This document shows positions 1-9,473 of a stretch of DNA of 33,133 nt, piece by piece (positions within the stretch are counted from its first letter, which is position 1; every line of letters starts with the position of its first letter). The stretch is from Gymnopus androsaceus JB14 (lineage: Eukaryota > Basidiomycota > Agaricomycetes > Agaricales > Omphalotaceae): NCBI GenBank assembly GCA_009733575.1, contig ML769735.1, forward strand, positions 1-33,133. Direction: 5' to 3'. The translations under genes and the position numbers were made by a program. The notes beneath the pieces are model-generated. The model saw only the letters and a list, made by a program, of their open reading frames with translations, was not told where the DNA came from and made no database searches.

Positions 1-1600
1 CAACAACCAGATGTTCTACACTTCATTTGGATCAATTCAGATGAATAGCCAGATGTCCTACACTTAATCTGGGTCAGCTTGGATGAATAACACCTGTCCT
101 ACACTTCATCTGGGTCATTTCACATGAATAATGGATGTCCTATGATTCATCTCAGTCAGTTTGGATGAATAACAGCTATCCTACACTTCATCTGGGTCAG
201 CTCACATCAGCACAACCTGTATTTTTGCTGGAGGTCTCCAGAAATCTCTGGAGCTTGACAGCCGTCAAAAAACTGTCAATTTTCTCCAGAGATCTCCAGA
301 AGTCTCTGGAATAGGGTACCTTGCTCCAGAGATGTCCCAAATGAATGGGTTTTCTCCAGCAAGAATACAGGTTTTGCTGATGCAGATGAATAATGGATGT
401 CCTACACTTCATTTGCATTTGTTAAGATGAATAATAGATATCCTATGAATCATCTGGATCAGTTTGGAAGGATAATGCATAATGCTTCATCTGGGTTCAG
501 ATGAATAACAGATGTTCTACACTTCATCTGGGTCAGTTCAAATCAACAATGGATGTCTTATTCATTATCTGGATCAGTTTGGATGAATAACCAGATGTCC
601 TATCTGGGTCAGTTCAAATGAATAACAGATGTTCTACACTTCATCTGGATTAGTTTGGAAGAATAACATAGATGAAGTGCAGGATATCCTACACTTCATT
701 TGGATTAGTTCGGAAAAATAATCAGATGTCCTACACTTAATCTGGGTCAGCCTGAATAAATTGGATGAATAATAGATACTCTACACTTCATCCAGATCAG
801 TCTAGATGAATAACAGCTGTCTTACACTTGATCTGGGTTGGTTCAGTTGAACAATGGATGTCCTATGAATCATCTGGATCACTTTGGATCAATAACAGAT
901 AACCCATACATCATCTGGATTAGTTCAGATGAATAACAGATGTCCTATACATCATCTGGATCAGTTTGGATGACTAACAGATATCCTATACTTCATCTGG
1001 GTCAGCTCAGATCAATAATGGATGTCTTATTCATATGACATCTGGATTAATTCGGGTGAATAATAGATGGCTTACACTTCATTTGGATCAGTTTAGATGA
1101 ATAACAGATATCCTTTGGATGAATAGTGCATGCCCTACACTTCTTTTAGAACCAGATGTTCTACACTTCATCTGGATTGGCTTGGATGAATAATCCTATG
1201 CATCACCTGGATCCATTTGGAGGAATAATCAGATGTCCTATGCTTCATCTGGGTCAGTTCAGATGAATAAATTATAATAAATGTTCTACACTTAATCTAA
1301 GTCAGCTTGGATGAATAACCAGATGTACTACACTTAATCTGGGTCAGCTTGGATGAATAATAGATATTCTACACTTCATCTGGATCAGTCTGGATCAATA
1401 ACAGCTGTCCTACACTCAATCTGGGTCAGTTCAGATGAATAATGGATGTCCTATACATCACCTGGATCAGTTGGGATCAATAACAGATATCCTATACTTC
1501 ATCTGGGTCTGCTCAGATCAATAATGGATGTCTTATTCATTATATGGATCAGTCTGGATGAATAATGGATGTCCTACACTTTATCTAGATCAGTTCAGCT
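1..1600. repeat. Degenerate minisatellite, unit about 41 bases
   Basis: The stretch is built from imperfect head-to-tail copies of a unit containing GATGAATAACAGATGTCC, then TACACTTCATCTGGGTCAG. Successive TACACTT blocks are spaced about 38-43 bases apart, giving roughly 35-40 copies. Copies differ by substitutions (ACACTTAATC, ATACATCATC, TATGAATCATC) and a few small deletions, so the array is old and not freshly amplified. No open frame of note runs through it. An inverted-repeat insertion interrupts it at 205-382. The array starts at or before the window edge. Confidence 0.9.
205..382. mobile_element. MITE-like inverted-repeat element inside the minisatellite
   Basis: This 178-base segment does not match the surrounding repeat unit. 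Its ends form terminal inverted repeats of about 29 bases: 205-233 (beginning CATCAGCACAACCTGTATTT) pairs with the reverse complement of the right end at 354-382, with two mismatches by eye. The interior has shorter dyads based on TCTCCAGA and TCTGGAGA. It has no coding capacity. Size and structure fit a miniature non-autonomous DNA transposon. I could not identify a clean target-site duplication because the flanks are themselves repetitive. Confidence 0.7.
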
Positions 1601-1629
1601 TCATGCTGGTGATCTGTGATTAGTTGTAC

Positions 1630-2150
1630 TAATTTCCATAAGTTTTTGATTTGGCATCGAACATACATTGAAAATATCATGTCACAGTCTTACCATTAGA
1701 TTTCCATAAGCTCTATCTTTGTTTGTTATCTTATTTTAATCTTATCTTTTCCTCATTTTCACAAGTTTTTCATATTCTTTTTCTTTGATTTCCATAAGTT
1801 TAATTTAAGTCTACTGCAAGATTTCCATAAGTTCCCTCACTTATTGAAAACTTATTAAACCCTTATGATTTATTTATTTCCATAAGTTTTATGTCCTTTT
1901 AAAATTATATTTTCCTAATTTTTCGGCAAGATTTCCATAAGTTAATGGAACTTGTGGAAATCTTAATGAGACATTTAGTCACATTTGATCTTCATAAGTT
2001 GTCACATAACATCGGCCACTTCAGCAAATATTATCTATTGTCTTTAATTGATAAGTTTACTGATAAGATTTCTATAAGTCCGGAAACTTCCGTTTTCAGA
2101 ATATTTTGGCTGTTTTCCATAAGTTTTTGATTTGTCATGGAAACTTATAG
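1630..2150. repeat. Cluster of dispersed TTTCCATAAGTT motifs
   Basis: About eleven copies of a 12-14 base motif, consensus GATTTCCATAAGTT, occur in AT-rich DNA at roughly 1633, 1701, 1789, 1822, 1878, 1932, 1988, 2067 and 2114 on the plus strand, and at 1949-1962 and 2137-2149 inverted. Spacing is irregular, unlike a tandem array. Such subterminal clusters are known near the ends of some DNA transposons, where the transposase binds. The cluster directly abuts a decayed open frame at 2132, which fits that reading but does not prove it. Confidence 0.75.
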
Positions 2151-2760
2151 GTTCCTGCACACAGTGCAATGGTGAATGGCACACATCAGACAGCAAATAT
2201 GGCTCTCCCAGCTGGAAGCTGAAGCATCCTCCAAAGACATCAAATGCCTCTATGCAAAAACCCACTTCTGCTGCCAGAACACCACTTCCCAATGGGAATT
2301 CCTCATCTTCTAGTACAGGTCCTAATGGCATACGGAAGCCCAATATCAAGATAACCATGCTTGATTCGGACAACAAGGATGAAGGGGGGGTGAAAAGGAA
2401 GCTGTCTCCTTCTTCTTTTGGCAGTATATCCTCAGTGTTGTGATTGCAATCTTCAGCCCCACAGATGCTAGCTGGAGATTTGATAGACCTGACAATAGAC
2501 TCAGACAAGAGCTTGCAGACCCAAGAGGTTCAACATTTGCAAAGGTATACTCATTCGCTCAAGCAACAGCTCAGGGAAGCACATCGCGGAATCCAGGTGA
2601 GGGACAATCACATCAGGGACTTGCAGCACCATCTGTATCATGCCCAGACTGAGATCCAGCACTATTGAGCACAGGAGATTCACAGTCAGGAGTTGTTGGA
2701 TGCCTGAAGGAGAGAGTTACAGGGAGCATTCCTGAACGCTATGGTATCAAAATGGCAAGG
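2132..2760 (+). pseudogene. Stop-interrupted open frame with coiled-coil segment, probably transposon-derived
   Basis: One frame stays protein-like for about 200 codons but is interrupted by three TGA codons (near 2441, 2666 and 2705). There is no ATG at its left end. The first part has a CTQCNGEW motif with two cysteines and a Ser/Pro-rich stretch. The part after the first stop (LIDLTIDSDKSLQTQEVQHL and onward) is charged and heptad-like, suggesting a coiled coil. I do not recognise the family. All three stops are TGA, as expected if C-to-T decay of CGA codons contributed. The adjacent motif cluster suggests a dead mobile element. Confidence 0.4.
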
Positions 2761-3430
2761 GGTATGTAGAAATTTAAACGCCCATATCACAATGGGGGGG
2801 GAGGGGGGGTCCAAGAGACCTTAAGGTCAAAAAATCTTGGATGTATTTTTTGGGCTATTTGGTGGTCTAAAATCATAGACTAGTGCTAGCTGACGCTACA
2901 TGAAATAGCTAGCATAAGTGTAAGATAAGAAAAGAACAACCAGTCGGAGACTTGGAGTTGCCGGCTTATTCATATTAGTACAGCTACGGCATGGGCAAGA
3001 ATAAGTGGGCAACATGTGCGCTCCTTCGAGAAATCCTTTCTTGTTGCTGCACTCATCTTTCCAGAGCCATCAACTTCAATGGTCCCTTATCTCCTGCTAC
3101 TCCTTTCTCTATTGTATCTTAGGGCTTTTTTGTTGTTACTATCAATGCAATAGTATCTATCCTCTCTCTGTCCACTAAGATATTGAGATATCTTCCAACA
3201 TGACTGCAGCAACTCTTTTCTCTAGGCTTGAATGGACAATGGGTAGGGACTTTTAGTGAGATACAAGAACACTCAACTCTTTCCCTCCACTTTCTCCTCC
3301 TGCCTAGTTGCACAACTTTGTCCAGTTGTTGCTTTCTGGCTCCCACTTGGGACTTCATCACTGCTGTCTTCACTGGAGGATAGTAGATGATTTCTTTTCA
3401 TCTTTTCCATTGACCAAACTCTTATGTTTG
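2761..3430. other. Stretch without a supportable gene
   Basis: This holds a G-run near 2794-2811 and ordinary non-repetitive DNA. The open frames present are short and start at non-ATG codons or lack protein-like composition. I see no gene, RNA or clear repeat here. Confidence 0.5.
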
Positions 3431-3439
3431 GTTGGTACC

Positions 3440-4020
3440 TGCTGGCTGGACTCTTTGGTCCAGTAGGCCTCCTCTCCTCATTGGTCAGACTATCTGTCTG
3501 ATCAATCTCCTCCAGTTAACTGGACTTGTGGTCCAGTTGGCTTCCTCTCATCCTGTCAGTTGGACTATCTGTCCAATCGGCCTCCATTGGTCCAACTATC
3601 TGTCCGATTGGCTTCCTCTCCTCTCTCATTGGTCAGACTATCTGTCCGATTAGCTTCCTCTCCTCTCCTGTTGGTCAGACTATCTGTCTGATTAGCTTCC
3701 TCTCCCCTCTTGTTGGTTGGATTTTGGGTCCAGCCAGCCACTGCCCCTGTTAGTGGGACTTTCAGGTCCAGCCAGCCTTCTCTCTTTTCTTGCTGGTTAG
3801 ACTATTTGGTCTGATTAGTCTCTTCTACTCTCCCTGTTGACTGGAATTTTCTCTGGTCAGCTTCCTGGTCAGCCAAATTCAATCCTTCCTTTTCCTGCTC
3901 AAATTTGTATTTACCAGATCTCTCATCTGGCTGACCTTATTCCTTTCCCTCTAGTCATTCAGATCTCCTGTCAGTTCGTTCTTTTCTCTCCTAGTCAGTC
4001 AGACCCACTGTCTGGCTGGT
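3440..4020. repeat. Second minisatellite, units with short dyads
   Basis: Imperfect units of about 45-50 bases share the core TTGGTCAGACTATCTGTCTG followed by ATTAGCTTCCTCTCCTC. Most units contain a small dyad of 5-8 base pairs around a 5-6 base loop: CTGGAC/GTCCAG at 3446-3463, TCAGAC/GTCTGA at 3485-3501, AACTGGAC/GTCCAGTT at 3518-3538, TTGGAC/GTCCAA at 3560-3576, TCAGAC/GTCTGA at 3675-3691, and CAGAC/GTCTG near 3990. The units at about 3590-3610 and 3633-3650 are mismatched. The right-hand part fades into diverged pyrimidine-rich sequence. It is apparently non-coding. Confidence 0.75.
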
Positions 4021-4717
4021 GAAGCTGACAAAATCTCCATAATTCAATCTGATTTATTATAGTACTCCAATGCTAGGTAAGTTTAAAGTGATTTATTTTG
4101 ATTAATATAGCACTTGGGTACTAGGTAACTTTGATTTATGGTTCTAGTGGAGATTTATACATTGATGGACCGGGGCATTCCGCAAGCCTCCAATTTGGGG
4201 GTTTCGGTCTGTTTTGGTTACCTTCAGATTCATCCCTCAAGTGAGCATTGCTCTTGGGAGCCTTGCTCCGGTTTGATGTGTTTGGGTCTCATCCTCATGC
4301 TTCCTTTCAGTTGGAGTTATGGCGGGCCCAGGCCACCTTGTGTACTGGAATTGGCCAACGCTGTCCCGCTCCCACCTTTGTGGTGGTCATTGACTTTGGT
4401 GCGCGCCAATTTCATTGACAAAACATTGATTCACTTGAATCAAGATTTATCTCTCACTTCAAGCTAGGAGTCTCGGCATGATGTGTGATGCATGCATGGC
4501 ACATGCTCATAGGCTAAGATCTCTAAGATTCTTTTACTAATCTTACTAATCATCCTGCACCCGTGTCGCCTGCTAGTCTTGCCTTATCCTTATTTATTAC
4601 TTTTCTGCATAAATCCATATCCCTAGGCAGATGGCAGGTGCATCAATTGCCATAATTGGTGTGCCACTGGTGTCCACGTGTTGATCAGACTGTCATTTTT
4701 CTGAATTGACCTTCGTG
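4021..4717. other. Gene-poor stretch between minisatellite and transposon relic
   Basis: Contains a duplicated short phrase (TGATTTATT, then AGTACTCCAATGCTAGGTAA versus AGCACTTGGGTACTAGGTAA, at about 4049-4082 and 4089-4130). Otherwise I see only short open frames without recognisable content. The 109-codon frame at 4138-4467 shows no protein-like pattern that I trust. Confidence 0.4.
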
Positions 4718-5382
4718 ATGCCAAAGAAGAAAGCAGTAAGTTGTTGGAATGTTTCTGAATACTATAACCTAATATATAACTTGCAGAATAACTCTGAATC
4801 CAGTTTCAATGCCGACAGCACACAACTCTGTGCTTTGTGTGACCGAGATATCCAAATTGGTTCAGCGGTGAGGCCAATTGGCAACAGCATCTCAATAGTA
4901 CTGCACATCGGAATCAAGAAGCCAGTAAAATCTCAAAAAACAAGGCAAAAACTACCATCACAAACTTTTTCCGGAAAGCTTCACCTCCAAAAACACTTCC
5001 AGTATCAGTGGCGGGACTGTCTCATCTCTCCAGCATTATTACAGTAAAAGGAGCTAGGCCAACCAGCCCTATTCCAAAATCCCTTGACAAAGCCTTTGCT
5101 CCCCCCAAATCCATCCCAATTCTGAACCCACTTGAAGAAACTGCCAGTTCTTCTACTGGCCTAATGAAGCCTCTGCGGCATCTAGCAGTGCAACTTCCTC
5201 TCTTGGTTCCCATTGCCAAACCCACCTCAGCAATCTCGGCTGTTACAGGTGATCCCTGCTTGTTAGTTTCTGACTCCATCGAAGCATGGGAGATCCTCAA
5301 TCCAATCATCCATTCAGTCTTTGAATATCAATCAACAGCTGATAGTACTATGGTTGTTATGGATAGGCGGGAACATGGATAG
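4718..5382 (+). pseudogene. Frameshifted ORF with degenerate BED-like zinc finger, transposon-type
   Basis: An ATG at 4718 begins MPKKKA, then a good intron (GTAAGT donor after GCA, acceptor TTGCAG before AATAAC) joins to a frame containing CALCDRDIQIG and, after a gap, LHIGIKKP. That spacing resembles the C-x2-C and H-containing half of a BED-type finger, but the second cysteine/histidine pair looks decayed. Near 4935-4945, at an A-run, the sense frame shifts and continues as NFFRKASPPKTLPVSVAGLS and a Pro-rich region up to SIEAWEILNPIIHSVFEYQS. This architecture is typical of repeated mushroom proteins of transposon origin (from general family knowledge). The 3' part is missing. The start of an inverted repeat follows at 5343. 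Confidence 0.45.
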
Positions 5383-6044
5383 CCTGAACTTTCAAAAAAC
5401 ATTCATTTTATGCCTTTCTCGCTATCGGGCGCTTGCAAGGATTATTTTATAGACTAATTAGATAGTAATGATTGGGACTAGGTACTTTTTAGGACTTTAA
5501 TCAAAGCTGAAAGTGTATACTAAAATCAACAATGAAAACTTTGGGTTGCATACACCCATCAATCTTCAGGAACATTGGATATATGAATTGGGAAAGCTGA
5601 GGTAAGGTGCTCCAATGGTAAAGTATGCTGATAGAGGGTTAGATCCAAGTTTTACAATAAAAATACAAAGAACTGGTCGATCGAGAAACAAAATGGCGAA
5701 AGAGGGAGCTCTGGCGTGACAACCGCTTGTGCCGTGCACTCGGCACTCGCTTCTTGACAAACAATAAGCGCCTTGTCAGAGTTTATTACCACAAGCGCCT
5801 GCAACTGAGCCGTTCTGCCGTACGTGACAGATGAGTGACAGTAGCGATCAAAGTTCAGCCTATCCCAGTTTTTGCTCGGGCGACGCCCGACGCAACAAGA
5901 AAATTCATGAAAAATGTGAGGGCTCTGTTCTGGGGGTTTTAAGTCATTAAAAATCGAATGGTCTACTCAGATTTCTCATGTCTTTGCTGGTTGTTCCACT
6001 ATACAATGTTCAGCCTATCCATGACAACCATAGTACTAGTATCA
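5343..6044. repeat. Inverted-repeat pair bounding about 0.7 kb
   Basis: TAGTACTATGGTTGTTATGG at 5345-5364, followed by ATAGGC, recurs inverted at 6011-6041 with a few differences. A second, inner pair exists: GGATAGCCTGAACTTTC at about 5374-5390 is inverted at about 5858-5877 (AAAGTTCAGCCTATCC). The enclosed DNA has no supportable gene. A short palindrome (GGGCGACGCCC at 5879-5889) lies inside. Nested inverted ends suggest a non-autonomous foldback- or MITE-like element, or two overlapping insertions. No target duplication was recognised. Confidence 0.5.
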
Positions 6045-6045
6045 C

Positions 6046-6228
6046 TCATGGGTTGCAATCGGTGTGAACATTCAGTTCCGTCGTGCGCCATTTGCGCGTA
6101 TCGGAATTCCAACCGGGCGAGTCCAGCGATACCAGTTGCGAAGGTTAAGTGTGGCAAGCACATTTGAGTAGACTGTTGCCAGAACAGAACTATTAGCAAT
6201 CATCTTTATGATGTTTCAGACGACCTTC
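6046..6228 (-). pseudogene. Partial copy of the 3' end of a DUF6534 gene
   Basis: Read on the minus strand, this segment is nearly identical to 11755-11930 in the DUF6534 gene downstream. It retains the end of an intron (GAAACATCATAAAG through the acceptor GGCAACAG) followed by exon sequence encoding YSNVLATLNLRNWYRWTRPV and IPIRANG. One codon-sized deletion (NSV to NV) and small changes distinguish it. Because intron sequence is carried along, the copy arose by DNA duplication, not through mRNA. It abuts the inverted repeat that ends at 6044 and lacks every upstream exon, so it cannot make the protein. Confidence 0.8.
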
Positions 6229-6247
6229 CAGCGAATCTCGACCGCCG

Positions 6248-6643
6248 ATGCCAACACGGCAAGGATTCTCGAAGAGGCGGAACCTGCTAGACGAGTTGCG
6301 ACGAATCCCAATTATCATCAGAAGCCGGAGCCGAGACCATGGAGGTGCAGTTAAGGACAGGGCGAAAGAACGGGGTGCGCTTACTTTGACTGAGATGCAA
6401 AAGCATCACGATTCTTGGTACGATTACTTGCGGAATGTGTGTACTATGCTCATTACGGTTTTTTTTAGCCATGATAAAAGCGATATTGAGGAAGGTGTTG
6501 ATTACTATCGGGCCTTTGACCGTCCTCCTCCGCGATTGCAACCGTATCAGGTCAAAATGAAGCCGAGGGATCCTGGCAGTTGTGTCGAGGTGACGAATGC
6601 ATGGTGGGGCTCTGACTCTGAGGTGGGAACGAACGCCTGGTAG
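6248..6643 (+). CDS. Hypothetical protein, 131 aa
   Basis: An uninterrupted frame from an ATG to TAG, ending 128 bases before the start of the spliceosomal gene on the same strand. The product is basic at the N terminus (TRQGFSKRRNLLDELRR) and ends with a Pro-rich then acidic segment (DRPPPRLQPYQVKMKPRDPG; WWGSDSEVGTNAW). A T-run followed by AG near 6460-6470 could be an intron acceptor, in which case the true gene model differs. No signal peptide, membrane span or known motif was seen. It may instead be the remnant of a longer gene joined to the DUF6534 fragment just upstream. Confidence 0.3.
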   Translation: MPTRQGFSKRRNLLDELRRIPIIIRSRSRDHGGAVKDRAKERGALTLTEMQKHHDSWYDYLRNVCTMLITVFFSHDKSDIEEGVDYYRAFDRPPPRLQPYQVKMKPRDPGSCVEVTNAWWGSDSEVGTNAW

Positions 6644-6771
6644 AGAGGAACTGAATTGTAGACTGTGTCGAGTCGCTGCTTACTTGTAATTAATTCTTGG
6701 CGCTTGTTGGGCGCTCGTAAAGTCCTTGATAAATATCCATACACAAACGCCTTCTCCTTCTAACTACCATT

Positions 6772-7900
6772 ATGGCTGAAATTTCCGCCCTTCCAGTACC
6801 CATGGATGCCATCGCGAATCCCACAATTCCTCCAGACATGAATGCCATGCAAGTGACGCCGACTCCAGCTGTTCCAGAGATTCCAGAGGAACCAGAAAAC
6901 CCTTCAGAAACGCTGTATATCCAGAACCTGAACGAAAAGATCAAGATCGATGGTTGCTGGGATTTATTCGAAAAGTTTTGAACTATTCTAATTATCTTTT
7001 TTTTTCTTTCTCTAGTAATGAAGGCTTCACTTCGTGGTCTTTTCAAATCCTACGGCGAAGTTTTGGATGTCGTTGCCCACAGTAATCTGCGTATGCGGGG
7101 ACAAGCTTTTGTGTCCTTTGCCGATGCGGAGGTTGCGAAGAAGGCTATGAAGGAAGTTCGAGGCTTTCCACTCTATGCAAAACCTATGGTGCGCTCACTG
7201 TTATTCCATTGTAAACTGTCGCTGATTAGTTTGAAGCAAATATCATTTGCTAGGACAAGATCGGATGCTGTTGTCAAGAAATTGGATCAAGAGCGTTTCG
7301 ACGAGCACAAAGCACAGAGAGACGAACACAAACGTATGCGTTAACGTTTTAGAAAGAGCTTAAATGCTGAACGTTCGTTTAGGGAAGACTCGGTATAACA
7401 ACCCGCTGAAGCAAAAATTCAAAGCAAAGCGATTGGCATCCGAAAGTATGTTAAACTTTATTGGTTCTGGTTCAACATGCTAACGAAATTTCTCAGTGGA
7501 TGGAGCAGCCAGTGCTCCAGCACCAAAACGACCAAACGTCCAGATGCCAGACGAATATCTCCCACCCAACAAAATTCTTTTCCTGCAAAATCTCCCAGAA
7601 TCGGTCACAAAGGAACAACTTCTTTCTCTATTCAACCAGTGCGTTCCTTGTTTCCTTCCTTCTCTTACGATTTCTAACATTTTTCTAGGTATCCAAATCT
7701 GCACGAAGTTCGTCTGATTCCAACGAAGAAGGACATCGCCTTTGTGGAATATATAGACGAAGCCAGCTCGACTGTAGCAAAGGATGCTCTGCACAATTAC
7801 AAGTTGGATGGCGAAAACAAGATCAAGGTGCGTTCGATCTCTATTAGCCCAGTTCCAACTCTGACGTCTTTTTTCTCAGATCACCTTTGCAAGAAAATGA
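6772..7900 (+). CDS. U1A/U2B''-type spliceosomal snRNP protein (two RRMs)
   Basis: Seven exons (6772-6952, 7016-7188, 7237-7333, 7383-7445, 7497-7638, 7689-7827, 7880-7900) with GT-AG introns of 48-63 bases sum to 816 bases, exactly 271 codons plus TGA, which supports every junction. The first RRM has RNP2 LYIQNL (about residues 48-53) and RNP1-like RGQAFVSF (about 86-93), followed by the family's GFPLYAKPM and SFARTRSDAV. A basic linker (KQKFKAKRLA) and Ala/Pro-rich spacer lead to the second RRM, with ILFLQNLPE (RNP2) and IAFVEY (RNP1), ending ITFARK. Human U1A and U2B'' and fungal Mud1/Msl1 share this design; they bind stem-loop RNAs of U1 or U2 snRNA in the nucleus. Which of the two roles applies cannot be decided here. 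The acidic, Pro-rich N-terminal extension of about 45 residues is longer than in the animal proteins. Confidence 0.93.
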
Positions 7901-8261
7901 TTATTTGCTCTGCCTTCCTTTCGCTCTGCGCACGTACTTGTATATTACATATATTTCCTCTCCTCTATTCGTTTTGCCTTTCGTCGGTAATCAAATTTTC
8001 TGGTTTTCCTTACCTCAACAAGGTCGTGATTGTCGAAGAGCACTTTGGGTTGGGTTTGTGGCTCTTCCGATGTTGTGGTCGCGGGGGTTATAACGCTTTC
8101 TCTGTAGTCGATGGTGTTGTAGTATTACGAGGTGAGTTTTATCATCCTCACCGATTGTTTTATGCTACATACACTAGTTTCCAGAATATGATTTGTTCTC
8201 AGGTATACGCTACGATCATGAAGTAAAAAATGGACAAGCTTTAGAGTTCAGCTGCTTATCA
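7901..8261. other. Intergenic region between convergent genes
   Basis: This is the 3' flank shared by the plus-strand snRNP gene and the minus-strand F-box-like gene. It is T-rich on the plus strand, as expected of a 3' untranslated region. No separate gene was seen. Confidence 0.5.
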
Positions 8262-9473
8262 TCAGAGCTGTTCCCCAGTTTTCAGAACGAAAATTTCGAA
8301 TCTTGCATCGGGAGCGCTCTTTGCCTCCTCATCGCGCTCCGTCTCCTTCTCCATCTCCTCTCGTTGCCTCTGCACAACATCGCGCAAACTCGCCCATCTC
8401 TCATTCCAATGTGATTTCGGCCGCAATACGATGGTTTGGAGTGCCTGCGGCGGCCAAGTACTTCCGATGTTCTCGTCCTCCGGAAAAAGGGTTGGCGATG
8501 GCTCTGGGCTTCCCACTTTGTGCTCTAGCCCACCTATATCAAGGGCCAAAGCTGATCCGACATCCCATGCGGCTTCATTGACGTCTAGAGCAGCCAAGGC
8601 TTGCTCTGGTTTTGAAGCGAGGATGGTCAGCTTCTCAAGCGATGGGAACTGATTAACCTGGAGGGAAGGCAGCTCAGAGTCCCTATCGTCTGCATTGTTT
8701 GTATCGCCTGCTGTGGAGTTGACTATAGGACCATCATCTTCGACGGGTTCAGTCCCCTCAGCATGCCGGTTTTCGCTTGTAATAACGTCGCTGCATACGA
8801 CCGTCAGCTCTTCCAAACAAGGACATGAAAGATGCGGAATCTGAGGTATATTGGGTTCGTCAAATGGGCTGCTAGTCGTAACCCACGGTAGCGCATTCGA
8901 AGGCGAACACGCGTAGGACATTGTCTGGAGAGTGGGAAATGATAATGCAGAGCCTGGGCCCGAGAACGAGAGGTACCCTAAAGGGTCCTTGATGTTCTCG
9001 ATTGCCTGAAATCCCAGCTCAAGTTCGTACAAATCCTCTCCTATGACGCGCAGTATCCTCGCGATAACCTCCAGCAATAACCGCTCCACTTCCACCTTGT
9101 CCTTGATTCCGGAGAATTGATATTGGGGGAAGGTTGATACGGGGTCCTGGGGCAACTCGTCTGCAACGAGTGTCAGATAGCGGACGCGACTGCGACTGCC
9201 GGTGCCAGTGCTTGTATGGGACACGATGCGTTCAAAGGCCAGCATTCCCTGCCAACCGTAGATGACGACGGCCCGATGTCGTGCTGGAGCAGAGGCAGCA
9301 TTGACGTATTTAGAGACGAGGGAGAGAGAGATTCCAGTTATGAAGGCAGTGTAATACGGGAGTCCTACAGTGGAATCGCGCGTCGAAGACGGGCTACACG
9401 CCAGAGTGAAAATGTGTGTGTGGAGCTCGGGAGGTAGTGTGAAGAAGACATGATCTTCTTTGGCTAGGACCAT
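8262..9473 (-). CDS. F-box-like domain protein, 403 aa
   Basis: A single uninterrupted frame. I place the start at the ATG at 9473, which has a good eukaryotic context (ACC before, G after); the frame extends 11 codons further up only by a TTG. Residues about 12-60 (FFTLPPELHTHIFTLAC, then ISLSLVSKYVNAASAPARHR) match the F-box pattern LPxEL--IF--- followed by a VSK motif. The rest looks like the variable leucine-containing region usual in mushroom F-box proteins, with an acidic, Asn/Asp-rich insert around residues 215-260 and a basic, Glu-rich C terminus (QRQREEMEKETERDEEAK). F-box proteins usually recruit substrates to SCF ubiquitin ligases through Skp1; the substrate is unknown. No intron is needed. 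Confidence 0.65.
   Translation of the reverse strand: MVLAKEDHVFFTLPPELHTHIFTLACSPSSTRDSTVGLPYYTAFITGISLSLVSKYVNAASAPARHRAVVIYGWQGMLAFERIVSHTSTGTGSRSRVRYLTLVADELPQDPVSTFPQYQFSGIKDKVEVERLLLEVIARILRVIGEDLYELELGFQAIENIKDPLGYLSFSGPGSALSFPTLQTMSYACSPSNALPWVTTSSPFDEPNIPQIPHLSCPCLEELTVVCSDVITSENRHAEGTEPVEDDGPIVNSTAGDTNNADDRDSELPSLQVNQFPSLEKLTILASKPEQALAALDVNEAAWDVGSALALDIGGLEHKVGSPEPSPTLFPEDENIGSTWPPQALQTIVLRPKSHWNERWASLRDVVQRQREEMEKETERDEEAKSAPDARFEIFVLKTGEQL

Noticed and set aside
197..418. 73-codon minus-strand open frame
   Set aside because: It lies across the MITE-like element and minisatellite units and has no protein-like pattern.
1..1600. CRISPR-like array
   Set aside because: Units are diverged along their whole length with no constant repeat plus unique spacers, and the host is eukaryotic.
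4138..4467. 109-codon plus-strand frame
   Set aside because: No motif, random-looking composition, and located among repeats.
5022..5309. Minus-strand frame of 95 codons
   Set aside because: Antisense shadow of the Pro-rich transposon-like frame on the plus strand.
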